From positions 635,001-699,000 of the forward strand of contig JBBBDQ010000445.1 in the NCBI GenBank assembly GCA_037127315.1: a stretch of 64,000 nt of DNA, written 5' to 3'. Within the stretch, counting starts at the first letter, position 1. Each line of letters begins with the position of its first letter. Positions 45,185-55,322 of the stretch are shown here, one piece after another. This DNA comes from Ascarosepion bandense (Eukaryota; Mollusca; Cephalopoda; Sepiida; Sepiidae). Under the pieces are notes generated by a model. That model made no database searches. It worked only from the letters and a program-made list of their open reading frames with translations, and was not told the DNA's origin. A program made the position numbers and the translations under genes.

Positions 45185-45380
45185 ATAATAGCCTTTTGCT
45201 TTGATCACAGCCTTCATTCTGTCAGGCATTGACATAACAAGCTTCAACAATATATCTAATGATATCTCCTGCCAAGCAGCTTGTACTTGTTCCTAAAGTG
45301 TGTCTTGCAAAGTAACATTAGATTTATCAATTCTTTTATCCAAAATATCCTATAGATGTTCAATAGAGTAGTTTCAAAAT
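45185..45380 (-). pseudogene. Tc1-type transposase C-terminal relic
   Basis: The minus strand reads LDKRIDKSNVTLQDTL, a stop, then VQAAWQEI and MSMPDRMKAVIKAKGYYTKY before a terminal stop. This matches the ending of Tc1 transposases (W..I....L..L..SMP.R...VI.AKG..T.Y). The DNA-binding domains and most of the DDE domain, including its catalytic acidic residues, are absent. Confidence 0.78.
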
Positions 45381-45520
45381 AACTTGTTTGATAGAAAATA
45401 GGAAAAATTGAATATAACTTCTTTTAATACATTTTTTTATACCCAGTTTAAATAATCAATATTTGTTAGCAATTTACTTGGTTTTTCACCCTGTATTTGA
45501 ACTTCAGTGAGGTTTTTAGG

Positions 45521-45591
45521 AAAATCACCCCAGCCTAATATTTTTGCACACTACCGGTAGTGTGCAAAAGCATTAGGACAGGGGTGATTTT
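45521..45591. repeat. 71-bp near-perfect palindrome (head-to-head Tc1 ends)
   Basis: aaaatcaccc... to ...ggggtgatttt fold on the centre CACTACCGGTAGTG. Each arm repeats the end motif gtgcaaaag.attagg. Confidence 0.85.
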
Positions 45592-45689
45592 AAACTTTAT
45601 TTTGATGCCTCATAAAAGATAAAATAGTTTTTGTCCTAATACTTTTGCAAGGTATTGTATATACCTGTATATATACCTGTATATATATA

Positions 45690-46030
45690 TACAGGTATAT
45701 ATATATCAAATATATACTTACAACACAGAGATTGCAATAATCACCGAAGTAATCAGCCTGAGTATTACTCGAATGACACTTCGAGTGCCAGTGGTTTTAT
45801 TGGCCTGCTTCAGGTGAATTTGATTCAAAAATATTTTTTAAGTATTAAAAACAGTAAAAAAATAAATTTTGATATTTCTAAAAAAATGCGTTTCTAGAAA
45901 TACTTATTTTTATATATATCCACTACAAATTGTACATTGAAACTTCAAGTTTGAAGGTTTGAAGTTTCACTGTCGAAACAAATGTCCGATTTGTAGTGGA
46001 TATATAAAAAAAAATTCTGTACATGTTCTA
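45690..46030. repeat. Foldback with degenerate hammerhead-like terminus
   Basis: atatatatccactacaaat (~45925) pairs with atttgtagtggatatat (~45989), enclosing gtcgaaacaaatgtccga. The GAAAC...GTA part and following AT-rich tail match the hammerhead terminus at 55.2 kb, but CTGATGA is not intact. Upstream 45735-45820 also contains short self-complementary blocks. Confidence 0.5.
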
Positions 46031-46039
46031 AAATATAAT

Positions 46040-46044
<5 letters not shown>

Positions 46045-46075
<31 letters not shown>
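46045..46075. repeat. (TA)n microsatellite
   Basis: TA tract after ataatttataatata, the same flank as at 55288. Confidence 0.95.
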
Positions 46076-46078
<3 letters not shown>

Positions 46079-46339
46079 CATAATGATGATAATAACAATA
46101 ATAATATTAACAATAATGGTAATACTAATAATTGTTATAATATATTTCAGTTCGTCTCGAAAAACCCACCGAGAACAAACTCGGAGGGGAAGAAAGGGGA
46201 AGTAAAAAAAGAAACAAACTAAGTACTTGAACATACGTCAAAATACTCGTAGGAAAGAAAAAATCCCTGAGACGAGAACCCTAACACTAAAGTGCTCAAT
46301 ACAACAGTAGAACAACAAAGAAAGACTAAATCTAAGTAA

Positions 46340-46394
46340 GAGCCAACAGACCTACCGAGGTTTCACCCTACGGCTCGTCAGGGTAAGTCGGCTT
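46340..46394 (-). ncRNA. Candidate hammerhead ribozyme, minus strand
   Basis: The minus strand reads CTGACGA (46381-46375), a stem II GCC-GTA-GGG region, GAAAC (46364-46360) and GTA (46355-46353). The core variant CTGACGA keeps the required bases (position 7 is free). It lies in the opposite palindrome arm. Confidence 0.52.
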
Positions 46395-46440
46395 ACCCTG
46401 ATGAGCCCATAGGGTGAAACCTAGGTAGGTCTGTTGGCTC
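46386..46440 (+). ncRNA. Candidate hammerhead ribozyme, plus strand
   Basis: CTGATGA (46398-46404), stem II GCCC-ATA-GGGT, GAAAC (46416-46420), a minimal stem III and GTA (46425-46427). Stem I pairs ACC before the core with GGT after the cut, continuing as GUUGGC/GUCGGC across a small internal loop. The stem II closing pair is G-U instead of G-C, a weakness. Confidence 0.58.
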
Positions 46441-46457
46441 TTACTTAGATTTAGTCT

Positions 46458-46494
<37 letters not shown>

Positions 46495-46794
46495 TATGCG
46501 GATGACTATATATATATATATCGATGTAATAAATCCTTAAAATAAGATCTAATGCCCGCAAAAATATCTAAATAAATCAAAAATATATAAATAATTAAAA
46601 GAAATAAATAAGATTCCAAACGATAATTTATAGAAGAAAAAAAAAGGAAAGAGGGAAGAATTAAAAGAAAAAACCGACCCTCTAAACTTAAAATTAAGAT
46701 TAAACATACAACTTTATACAAAAAACTGAAAAAATTCGCATTTACTTCCCAAAAAATACAAATTTAGATTACTGGAAATAACTTGCCTAAATAC

Positions 46795-46965
46795 AATGAT
46801 ACTCCAAACTTGAATAAAAGGAAAAAGAAGAAAAGAAGAGGAAGTGAGAGGAAAAAGGAAGAAAAGAAAAAAGAAAAAGAGGAAAAGAAGAAAAAAAAGG
46901 AAAAAGGGAGAAAGGGAGAAGGAAGAAGAGAAAGAAAAAGAAGGAAGAAAGAGGAGAAGAGGGAT
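46795..46965 (+). repeat. Polypurine tract (GAA/GGA-rich)
   Basis: About 170 bases almost entirely A and G. The Lys/Glu-rich plus frame and the Phe/Ser-rich minus frame are artefacts of it. A TG tract follows at 46969-46992. Confidence 0.92.
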
Positions 46966-47214
46966 ATATGTGTGTGTGTGTGTGTGTGTGTATTTTTATA
47001 TCTAAATTGGAAAGAAAAAACACTCCACCCCTATCATGTCTATGTAAACCTAGACACAGGATCAAAGTAAATGCATGAATTAGGTCCACTAACAGCAGAC
47101 ATCAACCAATTAAATGATGACCATAAAAATGACCTCTTAGATATTCACTTAACTACCAATAACCCCAACCAACTCCCAGACAACAACAACCAAATATAAA
47201 CAGAGAATGATTCC

Positions 47215-47300
47215 AAACCTTTATTTCCCCTGAGGAAGTGTTTAAATCCAAACACTGAAACAAACATATGATTGTAGAGAAGAGGACATATATAGAAGAA
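47215..47300 (+). repeat. Hammerhead-like terminus, imperfect core
   Basis: CTGAGGA (47230-47236), a 7-bp stem AGTGTTT/AAACACT, GAAAC (47257-47261) and GTA (47274-47276). The T-to-G change in CTGATGA falls at the free position, but the following G/A context is shifted, so activity is doubtful. Confidence 0.45.
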
Positions 47301-47794
47301 ATTATGTACATGTTCTAAAACATAATTTATAATAAATATTCACTGCTCTATACACCATATATCGAGCACTGTTTTAAATTAATGTTTTGGACGGAAAAAT
47401 TTTTTTCTTTTTTCTCTCCTCATTCTATACTCACTCAGATATATATATATATATGATGATGCATAAATAGTGATAAAATAATATTAATGTATTATTATCT
47501 TTTTTCTTTAATATCTCTTGTTGATTTAAGGCTCCTTTTGTTTGGAACGAAATCTGGTGAATAATTGTTGAGTTCATAATTTTCTATTCCTAATTTGTGG
47601 GATTGAATCTCAAAAGATTTTGCAACTTAGGAGCTTAGAACGAACGAGTGAAATCTGGGGCAGATTAGCTGTTCAGCAACCTAAGCTGTTGATAGGGACA
47701 ACAAAACAGAGATGAGTTGTTGCCCCAAAATAATAGGCTTTTGTAAAACCGCCTAAAAATTGATGGAAAATATTAATCCTGTTTCAACCATTAG
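47301..47794. other. No gene recognised
   Basis: AT-rich to mixed sequence with a short TA tract at 47441-47453. No ORF of note. Confidence 0.45.
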
Positions 47795-48112
47795 CTGTGT
47801 TTTCTAGGGGATTTTAGAACAAGAAAACCATGTTATTTTTAGGGGGTCTTAAACAAAGAAAGCCATGTTATATTTAAGGGCTCTTAAACCATGTAATTTT
47901 TTAGAGGTTCTTAAACCAAGAAAACCATGTTATATTTAGGGAGTTTTAAACCAAGAAAATCATCTTGTTTTCTAAGGGGGTTTTAAACTAAGAAAACCAC
48001 ATTATTTTTTCAGAGGGTTTAAAACCAAGACAGTCATGTTATATTTAGAGGGTCTTAAACTAAGAAAACCATGTTGTTTTATTGGTCTTAAACCAAGAAA
48101 ACTATAATATTT
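47795..48112 (+). repeat. ~36-40-bp minisatellite, about 8 units
   Basis: The core gtcttaaaccaagaaaacca followed by tgttatattt recurs with substitutions and small indels. Confidence 0.85.
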
Positions 48113-48234
48113 TTTAACATTCAATGGAAAATAGGACACTATTTAAACAGTTGTTTATTCATAAAAAAATATGAAAAAATCTTTCTTGGAAATAATTTTT
48201 GTAGATTAGCTTTCTTTAAACCTGTTATTTTTTA

Positions 48235-48530
48235 ATTTTTTTTTTTTTTAACCATATCACCTCGAGCAAGGCGGTAACACCACTGATGTGCAGGGGGCTA
48301 TGTAAGAGTGAAAAGATTGGAAATGAGAAAGCCGGAAACCACATCCTAAACAAGGAAACAAGGTGTTCAATAGACGTGGGTGGAGTGTCAAACCGGGCGA
48401 TAGTTTAGTCTATCTACTCCAATTGAAAAAAAGAAAAAAGAAAAGAGTGAAAAGGTTGGAAAAGAGAAAGCCGGAGACCACATCCTAAACAGGGAACAAG
48501 GGATGAGTCTCTACACCTGTTCAATACCCA
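48235..48530 (-). repeat. Dimeric 148-bp-period repeat, minus strand
   Basis: The 3' tail tcacctcgagcaaggcggta is followed by two units of gattggaaa(t/a)gagaaagccg, separated by gactaaactatc on the minus strand. Same structure as 8918-9203. Confidence 0.78.
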
Positions 48531-49641
48531 AAAAGAAATACATAACTAAAAATTAGTTAAACTCTGACTGTGTCATGTCTATAAAATAGTAAATAAATAA
48601 AAATTAATTATAATTTAAAAATATTTACAATGAAATAATTATAACAGCTATAATTATCATGAATTCACACGTTCTAAATCAATGAGAATTGACTCCACTT
48701 TTCTTTTCAACACACAAAAAAATGTGATATCTTTACTACTGGATGAGCAGTTCACACGGACAGGTCATCAAAATGTACACCAATGAAAATTTCATCTCAT
48801 TTTCCTTTTTCAGGCCATAATATTAACATTTATCTTTTAGCATTCAATGAAAATTTGAGGTTAAGAAAACCCCAGATATAACACGATCACTGGTCACTTC
48901 TGAGCCAATCCTTCCTGAACCTCAACCAATTCACTCACGTGTTTGTTTGATCTTGGACCGGCCAAAGTAGAACTGCCTGTTATCAACTGGCTAGGTCAGT
49001 CCAGACTCGTGAGGGGACAGTATATAGTCCCCCAGTTCCCAGTAGTCAACAAACAGAATATAACCAGTACAACACAACAATGACACAGCTGGTATTTTAG
49101 TATCACAATACCACCCTTGGTAGTAATTTCTCTCAGGAGTGGTGGCTTGCTCTTTTAGCTCTAGCAGTTTGCTGATTTCAGACTGACTGTCTTCTGCAAA
49201 ATGGCCCAGTTTTGCTAATTTCGCCTGCCATCTTGATTTTATTGAAAAGGCACAAAACTGGGGTGGTAAAGTAAAGCTAGGAGGACTTCAGTTTTCTCTC
49301 TCTGTGTAAGTCTTACCAGCTCGAAATGAAAATAATATCAATTATCTGTTTCGACTGAGTCTTCAGCCTTTCACTGCTGACTGGGAGAAACTTCCCCTCT
49401 CTTATTGCTTGCCTATCCGTACCCAAACTGTAGGTAGCTGAAGACAGGAAATTCTCACATTCCAATTTGACTTGGGGCCATGTAACCGTCAAAACAGGAT
49501 GATAATATTATGTCTATGGTCCACCTACACAGATTCAATCAATTCGTTTACTTTTCCTGACAAAAGTATATGTATTTTTCTCATTCTATTCAATATTAGA
49601 GAATTTTCTTCTTATCTTTTAGGGTCCTAGGCATGACGGTA
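48531..49641. other. Unclassified, mixed complexity
   Basis: 48880-49500 is GC-richer and may be an old LTR or host sequence (gtatatagtcccccagttcc, taccacccttggtagtaatt). No domain, paired LTR or splice structure could be supported. Confidence 0.3.
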
Positions 49642-50165
49642 AACTGCATCCGGCAGCAAGGTCTCTGATTAAGAGGTTGGGAGGAGCATGGAACCACCTT
49701 TTAATTGCTGTTGTTCCCAGGTCCACCCTGACTCGGAGTGGTAGCACCTGTTAGAGTTCCAGCTATGAGCAAATAGTTAACTCCCAAACTGGGGTCAAAT
49801 CTCTATAAAAGTATAAAAATACACTTTATAGAAATAGATACATAAAAATAGACTTTTATAGAAAAATATACATTTTTGAAGGAAAAATATTACCAGCAAT
49901 ACATTTTTGAAAAATGTTTTTACCATAACACATTTTTGAATGAAAAAAAATTATTCCCAGCAAAACATTTTTGAATACAAAAATAGAAGACATTTTCAGT
50001 TTTCTAAAATAAAAAAGAATTAAAGCAAAAATTTTCATTAAAATCTGACTAAATTAATCTTCTCGCTATAAATGAGCACTAAAAAAAAAAGCCTTAAAAC
50101 TTTTCGGCATTAAATAACCCACAGATGTTGATATGCCGTTAAATAAAATTCAAACTCAAACTCTT
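49642..50165 (+). mobile_element. Unnamed retroposon, complete plus-strand copy
   Basis: It runs from aaactgcatccggcagcaag through gaccaactggggtc-like sequence and four acatttttgaa(t/g) repeats to gttgatatgccgttaaataa and a ttcaaactcaaactc tail. It corresponds end to end with 31695-32152. Confidence 0.68.
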
Positions 50166-50649
50166 ATCTTTTAAATTAGTAAGAAATTAATACCAGCCAT
50201 CTGGAAATAGTGTTACACAGACTCTTCTTGTATTTTTCCGACTAAAATTTCTGAACATGAATATACACATCCATAAAAATAAAGAGAAAGTCTATATACA
50301 CTAGGCTTATTCTTTATGTCATCATTCTGTTGGATTCCGAGCCATACTGGATTTGCATTTGATCCAAAACTCCCTCCAGCTATGGCTAAAATAGTATTTA
50401 CTTAGTATTACTATCTCCTCGTATCTCCAACATCACGTAACAATCAAATGATAAATAATACTTCTTTTGTTTTGCTGTTTCCACAATACTCATTTTTATG
50501 GGTATTTTTGTATAAATCCAGGTGACGAGAACCAACAGTTTCACAATAATTTGTTTTAGAAAAATAATAATTAAACAAATATTAGAATAACTAAATTGAT
50601 ATTTAATTTTTTTAATAATTTAATACATATTTAAAAGATTGTATTATGA

Positions 50650-50664
50650 TATTAAGAATTGTAT

Positions 50665-50701
<37 letters not shown>

Positions 50702-51025
50702 GCAACTACATTAACAACAAAAATAATAATAATGCCAATAATAATAACAAGCACAATAATAATAATAATAACAACGATGACAACAATATTAACAACAATA
50801 ACAACAATAATAATAACAACAGCTACACCAAGAACAACAATAATAATATCAATAATAATAATAATAACAATAATAATAAAAATATCAACAACAACAATAA
50901 TATCAACAACAACAATAATAACAGCAATAATAACACTATTATTAACAATGATAGCAATAATAACAATATTAATAATAACAAAAACAATAATCATAATAGT
51001 AAAAGCAATAACAATAATTACAACC

Positions 51026-51058
<33 letters not shown>

Positions 51059-51060
51059 CA
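50650..51060. repeat. Compound (AAT)n/(AAC)n microsatellite
   Basis: About 400 bases of AAT and AAC trinucleotides. Three long frames (poly-Asn, poly-Ile/Thr and minus poly-Ile/Val) are unavoidable because no stop fits most readings. None is a gene. A second (AAT)n tract is at 51256-51294. Confidence 0.95.
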
Positions 51061-51252
51061 ACAAAAAATTGTCTTATTAAGTACAGCCCACACACTAAGG
51101 AGAAATTTGTCTATGTAACGCTAGGGATGATGGGGAAGATAAAAAAAAACAAGAAATGGAGCCATAACAACACGCCATGACCTGCCTTAGGTCTTACCGC
51201 AGACTTCGTTGGTAGTGCGACCATAGCAGAAATCGAAATATGATGAAAAATG

Positions 51253-51294
<42 letters not shown>

Positions 51295-51296
<2 letters not shown>

Positions 51297-51825
51297 GAGA
51301 TTTTATATAAAAAGAATAAAATGAATTTTAAAAATTGTTTAATAAATAAATGGATATTAAAAAATGTTATTTATATATTAAAAATTTTGAAAAATTAGAA
51401 TAAAATGTATTCTGAATAAAAAAAATAGTATATTATACTCAAAGGTCCCTTTAAGTTCGATCAAAAATATAAAATGTTTTCTTTCTTTCTTTTTTCTTTC
51501 TTTCTTCATCTCTTTGCTTTTTTCTTTTTGTTTTAGAAAATGTTGAGATACAGAAAAATCTAAAAGAAAAGATTTTGTAACAATAATGGATACATCAATG
51601 GAAATAGGGTCTAGACAGGGGTTTTAAAATAAGTTGACACTTTGGCTGGATTGAAAGAAGAAATCACGTATACCCCAAAAATATTAATTTTTTTCAAACT
51701 TTAAGTTGAATCTCTATTCTGATTAGTTAAACTGAACACACATAAATTTTTATGTCTTTCCATATCTATAAATAACAAATGTATTGTTTCTTATATTTAA
51801 TTGAAAATCATTTTTGCAGCAATGA
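51295..51825. other. No gene recognised
   Basis: AT-rich with a TTTC-rich tract at ~51478-51540. Confidence 0.5.
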
Positions 51826-51890
51826 ACTAACATTGCCTGATGACAAGGTAGAAATCTTGAAACATAGAAATTTCCGTGTTGCGATGTATT
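51826..51890 (+). ncRNA. Hammerhead-like motif
   Basis: CTGATGA (51837-51843), stem II AAG/CTT with a bulged C, GAAAC (51859-51863), stem III ACAT/GTGT and cleavage triplet GTT (51878-51880). Stem I is 7 bp: ACATTGC (51830-51836) with GCGATGT (51881-51887). The missing G-C closing pair of stem II weakens the call. It may be the end of a Penelope-like element. Confidence 0.48.
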
Positions 51891-51985
51891 TTTAATGAAA
51901 GACCAAATTTAATTACATGATTGTATTTTTGTATATATATATATATTAGGAGTTTTGTCTATACTTCTGAGATTTACATTATTAC

Positions 51986-52389
51986 TGTTGTGGGATCTCC
52001 CCTTTATGATAATGGACTCGACTTAGTGTACATATACTCCTATCATAGAGAGAACAGTGGTTGCTGCCATAGAGAGAGAGAGTATTCGTAGAGATCCGTG
52101 AGAGTTATCGGAGAGTACCGGAAGTGATACCGAAGTTACCCAGAGATTACCGCATCAGAAGTCAGACTAGCTCTAAGCTCCACTCAGCTAGAATAATATA
52201 CATGGATATACTATTTCTAACGACTTCACTTCAAGACTTGTATATATTTATTTCTTACTAATAGTACTCCTGGATTTACTAATCTGCGTTCAAGTTTGTA
52301 CATTTTGTTCAATATAACCTATTTTCTATCACAATATCTGTTTTTGTTGTTCATTATTTTGTGCAGTTTCTCACCTGGAATCCACAACA
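51986..52389 (+). mobile_element. Solo LTR, 404 bp
   Basis: The ends TGTTGTGG and CCACAACA are perfect inverted repeats with TG...CA. A related, 5'-truncated LTR is at 53145-53392. The flanks attac and cataa do not match, so no target duplication is seen. No gag or pol is nearby. The superfamily is not determined. Confidence 0.68.
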
Positions 52390-52659
52390 CATAATGAAAA
52401 CACATGTTATCAATTGAAAACAGATAGATTTTCAAAAATTTTGAAGTTTTATGAAACTTTATTTACTGTTAAATATAGGTGTGAAAACAAGCCTGAAATC
52501 GTCAAAACATTATACCCTTCAACAATTTTAAAATTTCAAAAATTTCAGGAAAGTTGACCATCATTGTCATTTATCAATTATGGATACTTAATAAATTATA
52601 TACTTGGTATGAATGATTGAGCTTTATTTATTAAATTTTTTCTTTAGTTCTTGTACATT

Positions 52660-52945
52660 GAAGAGGCTCATCCCTTGTTCCCTGTTTAGGATGTGGTTTC
52701 TGGTTTTCTCTTTTCCAATCTTTTTTACTCTTTTTTTCTTTTCCAATTGGAGTAGATAGACTAAACTATCGCACGGTTCACACTCCACCCATGTCCATTG
52801 AACAGGTGAAGAGGCTCATCCCTTGTTCCCTGTTTAGGATGTGGTCTCCGGTTTTCTCTTTTCCAATCTTTTCACTCTTATGTAGCCCCCTGCACATCAG
52901 TGGCATTACCGCCTTGCTTGGGTGACATGATTTAAAAAAAAAAAA
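52660..52945 (+). repeat. Dimeric 148-bp-period repeat
   Basis: aagaggctcatcccttgttc occurs at 52661 and 52809 (148 bp). The tail is tagccccctgcacatcagtg, gccttgcttgggtgacatga, then A13. Confidence 0.85.
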
Positions 52946-53144
52946 ATTAACTTCTTTTTTACTTGGAAACACATTTTCAAAAGTTGTATGTGTTTTCGAC
53001 AAGTTACGAAGCATTATTAACTATAATAAATTAAACATTGAAAATCTTATCAACAGAAAGTTTGAAATATTAAAAGATTCAGCAATTTAATTCTTGAAGA
53101 AAATTTCTAGAAATGATCAAAACACAAGGAAAATACTTAGTTAC

Positions 53145-53392
53145 CCAGAGATTATTGCATCAGACTAGCTCTGAGCTCCACTTAGCTAGAATAATATGCA
53201 CGGATATACTATTTCTAACGACTTCACTTCAAGACTTGTATATATTTATTTCTTACTAATAGTATTCCTGGATTTACTAAGCTGCATTCAAGTTTGCATA
53301 TTACGTTCAATATAACCTACTTTTCTATTTCCATATCTGTTTTGTTGTTCGTTATTTTGTGCAGTTCCTCACTCGAAATCCACAGCAATTGC
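53145..53392 (+). mobile_element. Truncated LTR, second copy
   Basis: It matches the 3' 250 bp of the LTR at 51986-52389 (cttcacttcaagacttgtat, gttcaatataacct) and ends CCACAGCA. It is followed by unique sequence with cataagtggtgaac, possibly the leader of the internal region. The 66-codon frame at 53471-53671 is not recognised as gag. Confidence 0.62.
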
Positions 53393-53879
53393 TCTGTTGT
53401 GAGTTCAATATCTGATTACATAAGTGGTGAACAAATAACTTAGAAAGTCGAGTTAAAGGGAGGTAAGTAAATGGCATCCAGAAGTGGCATCACACATGGA
53501 ATGAGAATGATATGCCCCAATGATCAAAATAAAGGGTTTAGTTGGAAACTATTATTACCTGAAGAAGGTTGGAGCATACAATGGCTGAAATGTCATAAAC
53601 ATAGCAGTAAAGATGAAGACAATAGTCTGAAAAGTGTAAATAATATAAATTTTATGAGTTTTTTTTTTTAAATTTTAAGACTATTATTTATTTATGAGGT
53701 ACTGGCAAGTCATAATGGTTGCGCAAACTAATTAATGGAGGAAGAAAAACAACTATAGTAGGATAGATTATTTAAAAAAATGTTGCTTGTTTGTCTTTTC
53801 AAAGCTAATTGATGAAATATTCTTTTTGAGATTTGGCACATAAGAGGCTTTCCAAAACCTAAACAAAGTATAAAGAGAC

Positions 53880-54285
53880 AGAAAAATTTTGTTAGAATTA
53901 AACAAAAGTTTACTGAACTGTTATGTAATATCAGTCCTCCTATATGGCAGTGAATGCTGTACAATCTCTTCACAGATGAAGAAGTGACTTGATGCAACAG
54001 AAACAAAGAAAAGAGTAATGAACCGTTATGTAATATCAGTCCTCCTATATGGCAGCGAATGCTGGATAATCTCCTCACAGATGAAGAAGAGACTTGAAGC
54101 AACAGAAACAAAGAAAAGAGTAATGAACCGTTATGTAATATCAGTCCTCCTATATGGCAGTGAATGCTGGACAATCTCCTCACAGATGAAGAAGAGACTT
54201 GAAGCAACAGAAACAAAGAAAAGAGTAATGAACTGTTATGTAATATCACTCCTCCTATATGGCAGTGAATACTGGACAATCAAAT
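53880..54285 (+). mobile_element. RTE-type LINE fragment with 4 x 105-bp tandem units
   Basis: ttatgtaatatcagtcctcc recurs at 53921, 54026 and 54131 and, with one change, at 54236: a strict 105-bp (35-codon) period. Each unit encodes ETKKRVMNRYVISVLLYGSE and CWTISSQMKKRLEAT. The 123-codon frame is therefore an array of one LINE segment. Confidence 0.9.
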
Positions 54286-54289
54286 ATTT

Positions 54290-54797
54290 TGACTTTTTCA
54301 TTAAGCACATGGTCAATCCTTTTTCTATTTGGGAAAACCAGACTTCACATGTCGTTGTGAATTTTTGTAAAAGTGAAGAAGAAGGTTGATTTTAATTAAT
54401 TTCTTATCTGCTACACATAGCCATAGAGGTTTGAAAAAAAAAAGAAGGGGTATTTAAACTTAATTTAAAATTAAAGGAAAAAATTGTTTTTTGCTAAAGT
54501 AAAGTTTCAACCTAAATTTTTAGAAAAGCCTTAATTAGATCACAATTTGTAATATGAAATAAAAGTAAAATTTGAGATAGAAATATTAGGAGAGAGATCA
54601 TACAGTTAAAAGTGAATATCGTGGTACTAAGATTAATACTATAAAAGGTTTATCATTTCTAGAGATCTGATATATATCTCTGTTTCAATATCGAGCACTT
54701 TATGACAAAAGAACCTGCTTACCAAAATGTCTTTTTACTATTAAACCTCTGAAAAAACAACAATCTTAGCATTAAGCAACAACACAACTCAACACTA
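54290..54797. other. No gene recognised
   Basis: AT-rich with no shared repeat identified. Confidence 0.45.
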
Positions 54798-54816
54798 TAT
54801 ATATATAATTCCAGGT

Positions 54817-54866
<50 letters not shown>
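54798..54866. repeat. (TA)n microsatellite, interrupted
   Basis: TA tracts at 54798-54808 and 54819-54866 separated by attccaggtgg. Confidence 0.92.
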
Positions 54867-54867
<1 letters not shown>

Positions 54868-54967
54868 CAAATGAATAAGGAACAAAGAAAATATTAACAA
54901 TGTTCAAAACATTAATTTGAAACAGTGCTCAATATAGAAATAGAGCTATTAATATTTATTAACACTA

Positions 54968-55190
54968 TTTTTCGAAGGGAGATGGAAAATTTGTTTCCTT
55001 ATATTGGTAAAGTTTTATGTGTGAGGTAAAGAGGAAAATAAGAAACCAAGAAAGTGGGGGGGGGTTGTAAAAGTTTCTTTTGCACACCCCCATTTCTTGG
55101 TTTCTCATTTTCCCTACCCCCTTTACCTTGCACACAAAAATTTACCAATATAAGGAAACAAATTTTCCATCTCCCTTCAAAAAATAGCGT
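54968..55190. repeat. Large foldback (~100-bp arms)
   Basis: gaagggagatggaaaatttg (left) pairs with caaattttccatctcccttc (right), and gaaaccaagaaa with tttcttggtttc, with ~20 bases between the arms including a G9 run. It ends where the ribozyme-like core begins. Confidence 0.85.
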
Positions 55191-55260
55191 TTACTACCTG
55201 ATGAGACATTGTACCTTCAATGTCGAAACAAAATGTACACTTCGTAGTAGATTGTAATTT
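55186..55260 (+). ncRNA. Candidate hammerhead ribozyme beside foldback
   Basis: CTGATGA (55198-55204), a perfect 7-bp stem II GACATTG/CAATGTC with loop TACCTT, GAAAC (55225-55229), then GTA (55244-55246). ACTAC upstream can pair with GTAGT downstream as stem I, in two possible registers. Stem III is poor. The core is fully canonical. Confidence 0.62.
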
Positions 55261-55282
55261 GAACATGTTCTAAATTATAATT

Positions 55283-55287
<5 letters not shown>

Positions 55288-55322
<35 letters not shown>
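55288..55322. repeat. (TA)n microsatellite
   Basis: TA tract with one TG interruption, after the ataatttataatata flank. Confidence 0.95.

Larger units (their letters stand above)
45027..45657 (-). mobile_element. Tc1/mariner-type element, decayed
   Basis: The ends are inverted copies over ~45 bp (gtgcaaaagtattgggacaa at left; ttgtcctaatacttttgca at right), each next to a TA (45025-45026 and 45658-45659), the Tc1 target. A transposase C-terminus survives on the minus strand. At 631 bp it is about 40% of a full element. Confidence 0.82.
46320..46460. repeat. 141-bp near-perfect palindrome with ribozyme-like cores on both strands
   Basis: gaaagactaaatctaagtaa (left end) is the exact reverse complement of the right end. 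The arms of ~68 bp carry only about four differences and one indel, with almost no loop. Each strand presents CTGANGA...GAAAC...GTA (see the two ncRNA entries). A (TA)n tract follows at 46461-46492. Confidence 0.92.

Noticed and set aside
46783..47089. Lys/Glu-rich ORF and opposite Phe/Ser-rich ORF
   Set aside because: Polypurine tract artefact with a TG microsatellite at the end.
50639..51180. Long Asn-rich, Ile/Thr-rich and Ile/Val-rich open frames on both strands
   Set aside because: All are readings of the AAT/AAC microsatellite, which contains few stop codons in any frame.
53728..54279. 183-codon minus ORF with repeated SSIHCHIGG
   Set aside because: Antisense shadow of the 105-bp RTE array.
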